A DNA stretch of 24,426 bases from CAXXOK01 sp035399245 (GCA_035399245.1 DAOPIR010000019.1:1-24426); one strand, 5' to 3'; counted from the stretch's first letter, positions 1 through 8,308 are shown. Notes: generated by a model from the letters alone, not told the origin. Made by a program: numbers and translations.

Positions 1-270
1 CTGGCTGGTCATCAGGCTGATGACGGCGGTCAGGTACGAGAAGCTGGAGCCGTAGTACATGGGGATTTTGCCCTTTGTAATCAGCACAAAGCACAGGGTA
101 GCCAGACCGCTGGCAAAGATCGTGGTGGACACCTGAAAGCCGGTGATCAATGCCACGGCGATGGTGGCCGGGAACATGACGATTACCTGCTGCAGTGCGT
201 ACAGCAGCAGTTTGCCAAGCGGCGGCCGTTCGTCCGGCAGGTAAGCGTGGAAAGGTTTCTGGTTTTGCAT
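1..270 (-). CDS. Uracil/xanthine permease (NCS2 family), N-terminal part only
   Basis: This is the first 90 codons of a nucleobase:cation symporter of the NCS2 (UraA/XanP-type) family, an inner-membrane importer of uracil or xanthine; the rest lies beyond the left edge. The N-terminus carries the family pattern: a short cytosolic segment with LPDERPPLGKLLLYALQ, then hydrophobic helices at about residues 20-45 and 48-65, then KIPMYYGSSFSYL near residue 75, matching the KVP.FLGSSFAF motif of uracil permeases. The start ATG (268-270) is set by a GGGAGG ribosome site at 280-285 with 9 nt spacing. The gene is read from its own promoter through a long leader containing a terminator/antiterminator pair, so expression is probably controlled by transcription attenuation. 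Uracil and xanthine specificity cannot be separated from this fragment. Confidence 0.88.
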   Translation of the reverse strand, partial: MQNQKPFHAYLPDERPPLGKLLLYALQQVIVMFPATIAVALITGFQVSTTIFASGLATLCFVLITKGKIPMYYGSSFSYLTAVISLMTSQ

Positions 271-553
271 GAAGCATTTCCTCCCTTATGATAAAAAATG
301 AATCGCTTTCCCGAGTTGGGCAAAGCAATTCAACATGCTTGATTATGATAGGCGATTGGTTCAAGCGTCTTTGCTTTGCCTGCCTCTTACCGGCTCAACC
401 CACGCTGATTTCCGCCCCTGATGGCTGCTTGCCGCGCGCTGGGCGCAGCACAATAACCGCAGTGCCGCGATCTTGCCTTTTTTGAAGGGGAGGGACCTGT
501 GTTAACGATGTTATGCGTGCCGTCAACGAAGCCGGTGTTATGAGTATTTCCAA
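271..553 (-). ncRNA. Attenuator leader of the permease gene (riboswitch- or PyrR-like, class unknown)
   Basis: About 280 nt of untranslated leader separate the predicted transcription start (near 553) from the permease ATG. Two mutually exclusive structures are visible. An antiterminator pairs 371-380 with 319-328 (10 perfect bp, TTGCTTTGCC/GGCAAAGCAA on the + strand) and encloses a nested 6-bp stem 337-342/361-366. A terminator hairpin (300-331) reuses 319-328 as one of its arms. Further upstream, a stem of about 8 bp lies in 432-457 (CGCAGCAC/GTGCCGCG on the + strand, one G-U pair in the RNA). No known purine riboswitch core is recognisable. The RNA segment AGAGGCAGGCAAAG (minus strand, about 376-389) resembles the 3' half of PyrR-binding loops, but the 5' pairing strand of that motif is not found. 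The effector is therefore unassigned. Confidence 0.7.
293..331 (-). terminator. Intrinsic terminator in the permease leader (attenuator)
   Basis: On the minus strand, GAATTGCTTTGCCC (331-318) pairs with GGGAAAGCGATTC (312-300). This gives a stem of about 13 bp with one bulged base and one G-U pair, a 5-nt loop, and then a T6 run at 298-293. It ends just before the GGGAGG ribosome site at 280-285, the usual place for a regulatory terminator. Its 5' arm is also the 3' arm of the 10-bp antiterminator. Confidence 0.82.
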
Positions 554-559
554 TAATTC

Positions 560-588
560 ATATTATCATCTGTTAAAATCGATGTCAA
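560..588 (-). promoter_or_regulatory. Promoter of the permease gene
   Basis: Minus-strand TTGACA (583-588) and TAATAT (560-565) are separated by exactly 17 bp, a near-perfect housekeeping promoter. It places transcription start near 553 and gives the permease a leader of about 280 nt. Confidence 0.85.
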
Positions 589-706
589 GGGCGAAATAAC
601 AATATATGTGCTTCCTATGGTGCGGGCATACCATCTGTTGTGATTTTGGGGGACGTCGGTATACCGTAAAAAGACCGGAAAATATAGCGTTTACGCCACC
701 GGGCGC

Positions 707-735
707 TTGTGCGGGGAGAGGGACGGGAGTAAAAT
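707..735 (+). promoter_or_regulatory. Weak candidate promoter for the 768-1595 hydrolase
   Basis: TTGTGC (707-712) and TAAAAT (730-735) are spaced by 17 bp. The -10 matches consensus in 5 of 6 bases, the -35 only in the TTG. A 10-bp palindrome CGGTATACCG at 657-666 lies about 40 bp upstream and could be an operator, but nothing else supports this. The rest of 589-756 shows no gene. Confidence 0.35.
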
Positions 736-767
736 AAAACAATCAAAATACTGATATGGAGGCTGCC

Positions 768-1595
768 ATGCAATTTAGCCGAATTCCGTTCCCGTCCAAG
801 CCCCAACAAACGGACCCGCCCTACATGGACGCATACCTGCTGGATACCGTGGAGGCAAACCCGTATTTTTCCGCCCGCCCCGCCGTTGTGATCTGCCCCG
901 GCGGCGGATACGAATTTGTGTCCGAGCGCGAGGGTGAAGCGGTGGCAATGCGCTTTCTGGCGGCGGGCTTTCACGCCTTTGTGCTGCAATACTCGGTGGC
1001 ACCGGCGCGCTTTCCCACGGCGCTGTGCGAGCTGGCCTACGCCGTGCAGACCGTGCGGCAGCACGCGGCCGAATGGAAAATTGAAGAAAACCGGATCTAC
1101 GTGATGGGCTTTTCCGCCGGCGGCCATCTGGCGGCATCGCTCGGCACCCTGTGGAATGACCCGCTGCTGGAGCGGGCGCTGGGATATGGCGCGGGGCCCA
1201 AACCGTGGAAGCCGGACGGCATGCTGCTGTGCTACCCCGTGCTCACCCTGGGCGCGTTTACCCACGAGGGCTCGCGGGATAGCCTGCTGGGACCCGACGC
1301 GCCGCAGGAGAAAATTGCCGCCCTGTCGCTGGAAACCCGGGTGGACGCGTCCACCGTGCCCGCGTTTATCTGGCATACGGAAAACGACGGCGCCGTGCCG
1401 GTGGAAAACTCGCTGCAGTTTGCCGCGGCGCTGCGTAAGGCGGGCGTGTCCTTCGAGCTGCATATCTATCAGTACGGGCCGCACGGCATCTCGCTGTGTG
1501 ACAAAACCACATCCTACGAGGAAAAACAGCTTGTGCCCGATGCCGCCGGCTGGATGGACCTTGCCATCCGCTGGATCACGCGGCAGCAGGCGTAA
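768..1595 (+). CDS. Alpha/beta hydrolase, acetyl-esterase/lipase type
   Basis: This 275-residue protein is a cytosolic serine hydrolase of the alpha/beta fold, closest in motif layout to the acetyl esterase/BD-FAE-like families that remove acyl groups from sugars or small esters. The oxyanion-hole motif PGGGY is at residues 44-48, the nucleophile elbow GFSAG puts Ser at 116, the acid is probably Asp207 in HTENDGAVP, and the base His239 in GPHG. No signal peptide is present. The start at 768 is preferred over the in-frame ATG at 756 because the ribosome site GGAGG (758-762) overlaps that earlier codon and sits 5 nt before ATG 768. It is divergent from the permease and convergent with the giant STAND gene, with 45 bp between stops and no T-tailed terminator there. 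The true substrate is unknown. Confidence 0.88.
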   Translation: MQFSRIPFPSKPQQTDPPYMDAYLLDTVEANPYFSARPAVVICPGGGYEFVSEREGEAVAMRFLAAGFHAFVLQYSVAPARFPTALCELAYAVQTVRQHAAEWKIEENRIYVMGFSAGGHLAASLGTLWNDPLLERALGYGAGPKPWKPDGMLLCYPVLTLGAFTHEGSRDSLLGPDAPQEKIAALSLETRVDASTVPAFIWHTENDGAVPVENSLQFAAALRKAGVSFELHIYQYGPHGISLCDKTTSYEEKQLVPDAAGWMDLAIRWITRQQA

Positions 1596-1640
1596 CGCCC
1601 TGCGGGCAAACGCCGCCCGTATACGCGCAAAGGCGCTGTG

Positions 1641-4600
1641 TCAGCCCTGATGGTTCAGCTTGCGGAACATGTCGTGGATTTCCATATCGGTGATCGGCTC
1701 CTTGGCCCGCAGTTCTTCATAAAGTTTATTGAACAAAACAACACAGACAAAGGTGTTGATCTGGTCTTTCTTAGCGGAATGCAGATGCGCCAGCATGTAG
1801 TAATCCGCCATCAGATCCTTGACAAACATCTGGGTCTTGAAGCCGCGGTCGAGCACCGACCGGTGCAACTCCTTGGCCTTGTCATAGCAGGCGATGGCGT
1901 CGTCCAGCCGGTTGCGGTGGTGCAGTACCAGCCCCATGCGCTGATGGCTTTGCGCCAGCCCGCGGGCCAGCTCAAAGTTGCCGGGGCGCGCGTCGTATTC
2001 CGCCTGAAAGCCGTTAATGCAGGTCGTAACCAGCGGCTCGGCCTTGTCGTATTCCCCGACGTTGATCGCGTTGTCGGCCTCCAGTAAAATGCGGTGATAC
2101 TTGAGCAGCGCGGGATCGTCCGGCATGCCGCGCACCAGCTCGTTGCCCTTGGTGGGGCGGAAGGCCGAGCGGCCCGTCGGCAGCCCCGACGTGTGGCCGG
2201 ACATCTGCACCGTGGGCGCTTTGGTCGGCGGCGGCGCGGCGGAAGGCTGGGGCGACGGCGCGGTGTGCATCAGCTGGCGCTGCCCGCTCGGGGCTTTGGG
2301 CTTTGGCAGGGCTTCCAGCTCGCGCATCTTTGCCTCGTACAGGGCGTAGTTTTTGCGCAGGTTCCGCCGGCCGTACTCCTCCATCATGCGGTTGCACAGG
2401 TCGATATACCCCTGCCGGTACAGCGGTGTGTCCGGCGCTTTGATAATGCAGGCCTTATATTGGTTGAGCGCGTTTTCATAGCATTTGTCCGCGAAGCCCG
2501 CGTTGTTTTGCAGGAAGTAGTTATCGCCCAGCAGGATAAAGTATCCGATCAACGTCTGGAGATACACGGGGATCTCCAGGTTTTTTTCGGTTTTGATCGT
2601 CATAAGTACGTTGTATATTTTGCCGGAATAATCATGCGCCGCGCGGGTTTCCCCGGCGTTGTTTTTCAGCATTCCCATATGCAGCCAGGCGGAGGCGTAC
2701 TCCAGCCGGTTGCCTTTTTTGCTGATCGTTTCCGTGGGCAGCAGGCGCTCAAGCTCGGTTACGGCGGTCTCCACAAGGGGCTTGGCATGTTCAAACGCAT
2801 GCTGCATCAGGTACACGCCGCCCAGCATATCGGCCGCCGCCGCGGTGCTATACGCAAAGCCATTGTTCGTGTCGTGATGTTCGGCGTAGTGCTTGCGGGC
2901 CTCATACAGCCGCTGGTAGCTGCTGCGGGCCATATCCAGGTGTAAAACCTCCACCGCATACCGGCCCGCGGCCAGGCACACGGCGTAGTACGCGCCCAGA
3001 TAGTCGGGCTGGTGATAGTTGACACGGCGGAAATTCTGAAACTGTTCAAACAGCTCCCCGTGCAGTGCGATCGATTTTTGATACCAGCGCAGGCTTTCGT
3101 CCACCGCGCCGGTGTCCTTGCTGGTTTCGGCCAGCTGCTTGTAGCTTTGCGCGCACTGGTGTGCCGGCATACCCTCCAGCGTGCCGTCGTCGCGGCGGAT
3201 CCGCTTTTCCTGCAGCTCCACGGCGCGGCGCAAACAAACGTCCGCCGCCCTCGTCACCTTGCGCTGTTGGAACAATACCGAAAGCTGCCGGTACAGCTCC
3301 GGATTGAGGATATCCTGCGGCGGTACAAGCGCCTTGGCGGCTTCTTCCGCCTTTTCCATGGCCGCGTACGCGTTATTGGGCAGCTTGCTGTCCAGCGACA
3401 GCCGCGCGATATCCTGGTGCAGCAGGCAGATGACCCGCTGCGCCTCCTGCGAGGCGCCGGGCAGCGACTGCAGCGCGCTGATGGCGCGCTCGTAATAAAT
3501 CTGAGCTTGCTCGGTATCCACCATCTGCTTGCTTTGGAAGGCCAGAAACTTGCATACCTCGGCATGCCCCAGCAGCAGCGCTTCGTCTGCTTCGCCCTTC
3601 TTGAGCAGCGACTGTGCCAGCACATAGGCGGCCAGGTCATAGCGTTCCTTTTCCACCGTTGATTTTGCGGCGGCGCCGGTCTTTTGACATTCCAGGCAGA
3701 ACGCGCGGATTGCCGCCGTATCCCCGGGCGTTTGCTGATAGCGCGCCAAGGCTTGCGCAAGCGGCGTGTCCGGCACGGGCGGCTGCTCCAGCAGCTGCAG
3801 GGTGTTTTCACAGTTTTTGACAAGCACGGTTTTATTGCCGCGCCGATAGCCCTCCGCAAGCGCCTTTACCGCGGCAATCCGTTCTTGCGTATACGCGGGA
3901 TCATCCGGATAGGTCAGCTGCAGCGCTTCCCAGGCGCGGCATGCTTCGGACAGATAGGCAATCGCCCGGGGCGCGGTTTCCCGCTGGGCCAGCGCATGGC
4001 AGCACCGGCAAAACGCTTTGGCCGCGCCGGCGTCGTCACGGTGACGGGTATACAGCAGCTTGCGGATGTCAAACGCCTTGCGCTGGAACTGCAGCTGGCT
4101 TTCAGGGATGGAGCAGAACGTGGCCGCTGTTTCGTAGTCGATGGCGGCAAGCTGCCAATCGGCCTTGCATAAGGAGGGACCCGCGCACCATTTGTCCATA
4201 AAATGCATGCCGTACAGCCAAAAGGCATCCGCCTCCCGGCGCAGCGCGTCGTTGTTTTGCATCGCAACGGCAAGATCGACATAGAACAGGGCGCAGGCTT
4301 TACTGTTGGTATAAACCTTCGGGTTTGAAGCCTGCTCTTTTTTTAGCGCCGCGGAACGCTTGTAATACGCAAGCGCAGCCTGCACCACGGCCTGGCTGCG
4401 GCGCTCGTCCGGCAGCGCCAGGAGCTGTTTGGCCGTCAGGTCCAGCAGCTCGCACAGCGGCCGCATGTCGTGGCTGCCGGACATATCCTGCTTTATTGCC
4501 TGCTCCTTGCCGTCGAAGCACTTTTGGTACAATGGGATGGAAAACGCCGGATCATAGGGATAGAGCATGTCGGCAGCCCGAAGATACAGGTCCACGAGCT

Positions 4601-7600
4601 CTTTTTGGGCGTCTGGGTCCCGCGACGGCTGGTCAATCGGCTCCAGAATATGGATCGCGGCCTCCAGCAGCGGGCGGGCGTCCGGCGGCGTGCCGCCTAA
4701 AACGCGGTTTTTGGCCAGCGTCTGGCAAAGTTCGGCCAGCGCGCGGGCGGCCTGTGCGTCGGCCGGATCGGCCTCATAGCGCGTAACGGCTTCCTCCAGC
4801 TGCGGGTATACCGGCAGGCCGCGCAGCGGCGCGCACGACGACGCGGCCGCCAACGGCGGAGGATCGGCAGGCGCGGCGGGCTGCGGCGGCTGAAACAGCT
4901 CCGGATGGGACCGGATATCCGCCAGCATGTTTTGCAGCGGCTCATTCGCGGGCATACCGGTATCGGTCAGCCGGCTGAAAAAGGTTTCAAATTGCTTTTG
5001 ATACAGCGCCGTAACGGGACCGTCCGCCAGCGCGCCGTACAGGCGGGCCGCCCAGTAATAGCCTTCCGCCAGGGCGCGGAGATAGACGGCGCTGTCGGCA
5101 ACCTTCTTGATGAAGCGCTCGCAATCGACCACGCCGGAGAGGATGCAGGTCTTGCTGTTTTCCAAATCCTGATTTTGCAGCAGAAGGCTTCCATAGGCGA
5201 TCCGCTGGCGCGCAAGATCAAACCGGTACTGCGCGTCCGCCGGATCCTGCAGATACCGCGCCATGGCGCTGTCCATGGCAAACTCGCCCAGGCGGACGGC
5301 TTCGGACAGCCGGCCCTGCCGGGCACGAAGCGACGCCAGGCCGGCGCCGGATTCCATAAACATCATCTGCTGCCAGGCTTTGCCCACGGCGGCTTCGTCC
5401 GATTCTTTGATGAGGCGGTAGGCCTGCTGATAATACGCTTCCGCGCTTTTGTAATCCGGCTGCAGGAGGCACACCTGCGCGAAGTCGAGGTCCGCTCCGC
5501 AATGCAGCCCCAGGCATACAGCGCTGTCCGGATGTGACCGGTAGGCCGAGGCCGCCGTGTCAGAGGCCAGGCGGCTGTAGCGGCGGGCGAGCAACGCCTG
5601 ATCGGTAAGGAGGGCATAGTTCGTCAGCTTGCGGCAGGCCGTAACGTAGTACGCGGTGCAGTCGATGTTCGCCGGATCGTCCGTATGCAGCTTGTCCGCA
5701 AGCTCATACGCGGCGGTAAGGGCCTGCCTGGCGCCGTCGGCGTCGCCGCTGCTGAGCCGCAGGCCGCCCAGGATAAGCTCGGTGCGCAGCCGCGTAACGG
5801 TGCCCTTGTTCAGCTGGTCGTTTTGGATAATCGTGCTGCGCAGCGTTTCGATCAGCGTGATGCGCGTGTGCACGTCCACACGGTCGCCCAGCGCCGCCAG
5901 CAGGCCGTAATTGATGTTATCGGCCAGCGCCATGCGGGCGTCATTGTCCAGATAGCGCTCGTTGAGCAGGGAGCACACCCACGCGATCCCGGCGTTTTGT
6001 TTCAGCGGCAGCGGGCGCAGCAGGGAGGGCTTTACGGTGGCGTCTTCAACAATCCGGTTGGCAATCGCGCGGGTAGCGCTGTCCCTGCCGGTCCAGTCCT
6101 CCCGCCTGGCGTAGAATTCCGCGGCGTTGAGACGGTCGTCCGAACAGATACAGTGGTACATCATTTCGGATTCGCGCACGGGGTCGCCTGCCGGCAGATG
6201 GCCCAGATAATACGCGATATACTCGTTCCAGCGCTTTTGCTCGTCCGGCATAAAGGTGCTGCGGACATATTTGCGCAGCTGCGAATGGGCAAAATCCCAC
6301 TGCCCGCTGCTGCCCCGCTGCACGATATGCGCGCGGAAATAGCGCCGGAACACCGCAAACTGCAGGTCTTCCCACGGCTGATCCGTAAACTTGGGCAGCA
6401 GCTGCTTTAAGTCGGCCTCCCGAAGCCCGTAGCGGCTCATCGCGATCAGCCCCACCAGTCCGGCGATCAGCTTGTCGCCAAAGCGCCGCTTGGCGCGGTC
6501 CAGCAAAAAGCCGTAAATGCCGCCGATGCTGTAGGGCATCTCGGTCACGGTGTCTTTGAGCAGGGCAAAGAGCTTTTGCTCGCCGGTACCGGTGTAGGTG
6601 CCCAGCTTGCGGAAATCGTCCTCGTCCAGCAGCAGCAGCTCCTGCACGGCGATGGACAGCCACAGCGGATTGCCGCATGAGGGCGCGCTGTGGGCAGAAA
6701 ACTTTTTGGCGGTCAGGATGGAGATGATCTCCGGATTGAGCGTTTTATGCACGCATTGCGAGCGGATAACGGCCGCCGCTTCCGCAACGGTCAGCGCGGG
6801 CAGCGCAACCTGCGTTACGTCCGCGCGCTTTTGCAGGGCTTCGGTTTCCGTGCCCGGGATGGCCGACAGCAGCAGCACGCTGTTGTCCGGCCACGCCTGC
6901 GGCAGCCAGGTCATCTGCGCCGCCTGCGGCGCACGGTCCAGTTGATTGATGGCGTCGAGCACGCATACGACGCGCTTTTGCCGCGCGGCACGCTCCAGCA
7001 GCGAGAAAAACCGGTTTTGGATGACCGCAAGCGAATCGTTCCAGTCCACGCCCGCCGCCTCGCCCAGATCGCTGCCAAGCTCCTCGCACCAGCGTGCCAG
7101 AATGGGCTCCAGCGCGGACGATCGGGCGCTGATGCCCGCGGTGGCCGCCAGCAGCGTTACGTCCGCGGAGGACAGCCCGTCGCACAGCTTGGCCATCAGC
7201 GCGCTCTTGCCGGCGCCCGCGTCGGCGGTGACGACCGTGATGCGCTCTTTGCCGGCGGTCAACACCGCGGCTTGCAGCTGCTTGAGCAGGGCATCGCGCG
7301 CGGTAAAGCCCGCGGTTTTTTCGCGGATAAACGCGTCCAGCTCCATGCGCTCCTGCGCCTGCCATGTCTGCGGCGCGGCTTGTTCCTCGGCCTTAAGGTC
7401 GTCCGCGATCAGCGTCCACAGGTCCAGTGACACCATTTGGCCGAAGGCTTCCAGTCCCTTTACGCGCTGGGCCTCGCCGTCCCATTCCACCGCGTAATGC
7501 CGCACGCGCGCGGCGGCCAGCCGCTCGATCTTCCGCTTGAGCAGGCGCAGCTGCTCGCGGGGATTAAAGCCGTTTTGATCGGTTTCGTCCGCGTCGCGGT

Positions 7601-8078
7601 ATTTGGCCGCGGTGGCCGCGTCCATTTCGGCGTAGGGCAGGGGATCGCGGAAGTAAAACAGCGCGCGGTCGGCCGCGGTATCGCCGGCAAACGCGCCAAA
7701 CTCGATCTCCAGCGCGGTAATGCTCTTGTGCCCGATGTCGGCTTCGATGCCCTTTTCCTGCGCAACGGCGCGCATGCGCGCGGCAGGCGGAATCCAGCCG
7801 TACCGATCGCCCAGCAGCACAAGGATAAACGGACGGCAGCGCTCAATCTCATCCAGACAGACCTTGAGGATCAGGAACTCCTTTTCCTCTTCCCTGTCAA
7901 GGCCCAGCGTCTCCACACCCCAGCGCAGATCCACGATCGACAGCCCCATCCGGTACGCCGCCAGTTTTTCGGATATTGCGGGCATCACAACGTCCCGCAG
8001 ATAATCGCGCTCCGACTGCATATCCGTAAAGGTGCTCGAGATAAATACCGGCTGATCCGCATGATGGTGAACTTTCAT
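1641..8078 (-). CDS. Giant DUF4062 - NACHT/STAND ATPase - TPR repeat protein
   Basis: A 2145-residue single-gene protein. Residues ~9-130 match DUF4062 (VFISSTFTDMQSERDYL near residue 11, then LRWGVE at 51 and DRYGW at 91), an N-terminal domain often fused to STAND NTPases. A NACHT-like P-loop ATPase follows: Walker A ADAGAGKS (285-292), Walker B VVCVLDAINQLD (370-381), a sensor-like strand VLLLSAIPG (401-409) and GNPLWL (469-474), then a likely winged-helix segment at about 500-610. From ~640 to the C-terminus the protein is helical TPR-like repeats, interrupted by proline-rich linkers at about 1063-1080 and 1937-1977. A module at 1093-1119 recurs at 1440-1466. No signal peptide or membrane segment is seen, so it is cytosolic. 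The start at 8078 is chosen over an in-frame ATG at 8168 because AGGAGG (8084-8089) lies 5 nt upstream and DUF4062 starts directly after it. By analogy with Avs/bNACHT proteins it may be an anti-phage sensor-effector; this is inference. Confidence 0.9.
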   Translation of the reverse strand: MKVHHHADQPVFISSTFTDMQSERDYLRDVVMPAISEKLAAYRMGLSIVDLRWGVETLGLDREEEKEFLILKVCLDEIERCRPFILVLLGDRYGWIPPAARMRAVAQEKGIEADIGHKSITALEIEFGAFAGDTAADRALFYFRDPLPYAEMDAATAAKYRDADETDQNGFNPREQLRLLKRKIERLAAARVRHYAVEWDGEAQRVKGLEAFGQMVSLDLWTLIADDLKAEEQAAPQTWQAQERMELDAFIREKTAGFTARDALLKQLQAAVLTAGKERITVVTADAGAGKSALMAKLCDGLSSADVTLLAATAGISARSSALEPILARWCEELGSDLGEAAGVDWNDSLAVIQNRFFSLLERAARQKRVVCVLDAINQLDRAPQAAQMTWLPQAWPDNSVLLLSAIPGTETEALQKRADVTQVALPALTVAEAAAVIRSQCVHKTLNPEIISILTAKKFSAHSAPSCGNPLWLSIAVQELLLLDEDDFRKLGTYTGTGEQKLFALLKDTVTEMPYSIGGIYGFLLDRAKRRFGDKLIAGLVGLIAMSRYGLREADLKQLLPKFTDQPWEDLQFAVFRRYFRAHIVQRGSSGQWDFAHSQLRKYVRSTFMPDEQKRWNEYIAYYLGHLPAGDPVRESEMMYHCICSDDRLNAAEFYARREDWTGRDSATRAIANRIVEDATVKPSLLRPLPLKQNAGIAWVCSLLNERYLDNDARMALADNINYGLLAALGDRVDVHTRITLIETLRSTIIQNDQLNKGTVTRLRTELILGGLRLSSGDADGARQALTAAYELADKLHTDDPANIDCTAYYVTACRKLTNYALLTDQALLARRYSRLASDTAASAYRSHPDSAVCLGLHCGADLDFAQVCLLQPDYKSAEAYYQQAYRLIKESDEAAVGKAWQQMMFMESGAGLASLRARQGRLSEAVRLGEFAMDSAMARYLQDPADAQYRFDLARQRIAYGSLLLQNQDLENSKTCILSGVVDCERFIKKVADSAVYLRALAEGYYWAARLYGALADGPVTALYQKQFETFFSRLTDTGMPANEPLQNMLADIRSHPELFQPPQPAAPADPPPLAAASSCAPLRGLPVYPQLEEAVTRYEADPADAQAARALAELCQTLAKNRVLGGTPPDARPLLEAAIHILEPIDQPSRDPDAQKELVDLYLRAADMLYPYDPAFSIPLYQKCFDGKEQAIKQDMSGSHDMRPLCELLDLTAKQLLALPDERRSQAVVQAALAYYKRSAALKKEQASNPKVYTNSKACALFYVDLAVAMQNNDALRREADAFWLYGMHFMDKWCAGPSLCKADWQLAAIDYETAATFCSIPESQLQFQRKAFDIRKLLYTRHRDDAGAAKAFCRCCHALAQRETAPRAIAYLSEACRAWEALQLTYPDDPAYTQERIAAVKALAEGYRRGNKTVLVKNCENTLQLLEQPPVPDTPLAQALARYQQTPGDTAAIRAFCLECQKTGAAAKSTVEKERYDLAAYVLAQSLLKKGEADEALLLGHAEVCKFLAFQSKQMVDTEQAQIYYERAISALQSLPGASQEAQRVICLLHQDIARLSLDSKLPNNAYAAMEKAEEAAKALVPPQDILNPELYRQLSVLFQQRKVTRAADVCLRRAVELQEKRIRRDDGTLEGMPAHQCAQSYKQLAETSKDTGAVDESLRWYQKSIALHGELFEQFQNFRRVNYHQPDYLGAYYAVCLAAGRYAVEVLHLDMARSSYQRLYEARKHYAEHHDTNNGFAYSTAAAADMLGGVYLMQHAFEHAKPLVETAVTELERLLPTETISKKGNRLEYASAWLHMGMLKNNAGETRAAHDYSGKIYNVLMTIKTEKNLEIPVYLQTLIGYFILLGDNYFLQNNAGFADKCYENALNQYKACIIKAPDTPLYRQGYIDLCNRMMEEYGRRNLRKNYALYEAKMRELEALPKPKAPSGQRQLMHTAPSPQPSAAPPPTKAPTVQMSGHTSGLPTGRSAFRPTKGNELVRGMPDDPALLKYHRILLEADNAINVGEYDKAEPLVTTCINGFQAEYDARPGNFELARGLAQSHQRMGLVLHHRNRLDDAIACYDKAKELHRSVLDRGFKTQMFVKDLMADYYMLAHLHSAKKDQINTFVCVVLFNKLYEELRAKEPITDMEIHDMFRKLNHQG

Positions 8079-8159
8079 AAGCGCCTCCTGTTTATCAGCG
8101 TATGGATTTTTGATTCGATCGGGATGCGTGCCGCCGCGGGCCATAGCAATCAGTCTGTC

Positions 8160-8178
8160 AGGCGGCAACGCGCCGCCT
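8160..8178. repeat. Small hairpin in the 5' leader of the STAND gene
   Basis: AGGCGGC and GCCGCCT form a perfect 7-bp inverted repeat with a 5-nt loop, about 80 bp upstream of the start codon. It falls inside the ~120-nt untranslated leader implied by the promoter at 8207-8235. There is no T-run, so it is not a terminator. It could affect leader structure or be chance in GC-rich DNA. Confidence 0.4.
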
Positions 8179-8206
8179 CCCGGCTATGTGTACGTCCAAT
8201 GGTTTA

Positions 8207-8235
8207 TTTATACAGGAAAATGCTGGCGTTGTAAA
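8207..8235 (-). promoter_or_regulatory. Promoter of the giant STAND gene
   Basis: Minus-strand TTTACA (8230-8235) and TATAAA (8207-8212) with a 17-bp spacer, each 5 of 6 to consensus. It lies between the pel operon terminator and the STAND gene, so that gene has its own transcript with a leader of about 120 nt. Confidence 0.75.
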
Positions 8236-8250
8236 GGTGAAAACGGGCAG

Positions 8251-8274
8251 AAAAAAGCCCGCTGTTCCAACGGG
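8251..8274 (-). terminator. Intrinsic terminator closing the pel operon
   Basis: On the minus strand CCCGTTG GAA CAGCGGG (8274-8258) forms a 7-bp stem with one G-U pair and a 3-nt loop, followed by a T-rich tail including T6 at 8256-8251. It starts about 35 bp after the stop of the last operon gene. Read on the + strand the same hairpin is followed by TTTT, so it may work in both directions, although no + strand gene ends here. Confidence 0.85.
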
Positions 8275-8308
8275 TTTTCTAGGCGGAATACCTTTGTTAC
8301 AGGGGACT

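Noticed and set aside
288..485. Small + strand open frame in the permease leader region
   Set aside because: It lies within the antisense of a structured leader, has no ribosome site, and gives an unrecognisable 65-residue translation.
271..560. Purine (guanine/adenine) riboswitch upstream of the permease
   Set aside because: The conserved three-way-junction core and loop-loop sequences of the purine class are not present on the minus strand; only the expression platform is clear.
1596..1640. Terminator between the convergent hydrolase and STAND genes
   Set aside because: Only short 4-5 bp GC stems are present and no T-run follows on either strand.
8079..8168. 30-codon N-terminal extension of the STAND protein from an ATG at 8168
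   Set aside because: AGGAGG at 8084-8089 lies 5 nt before the ATG at 8078, DUF4062 begins straight after that Met, and the extension overlaps the leader and has no domain features.
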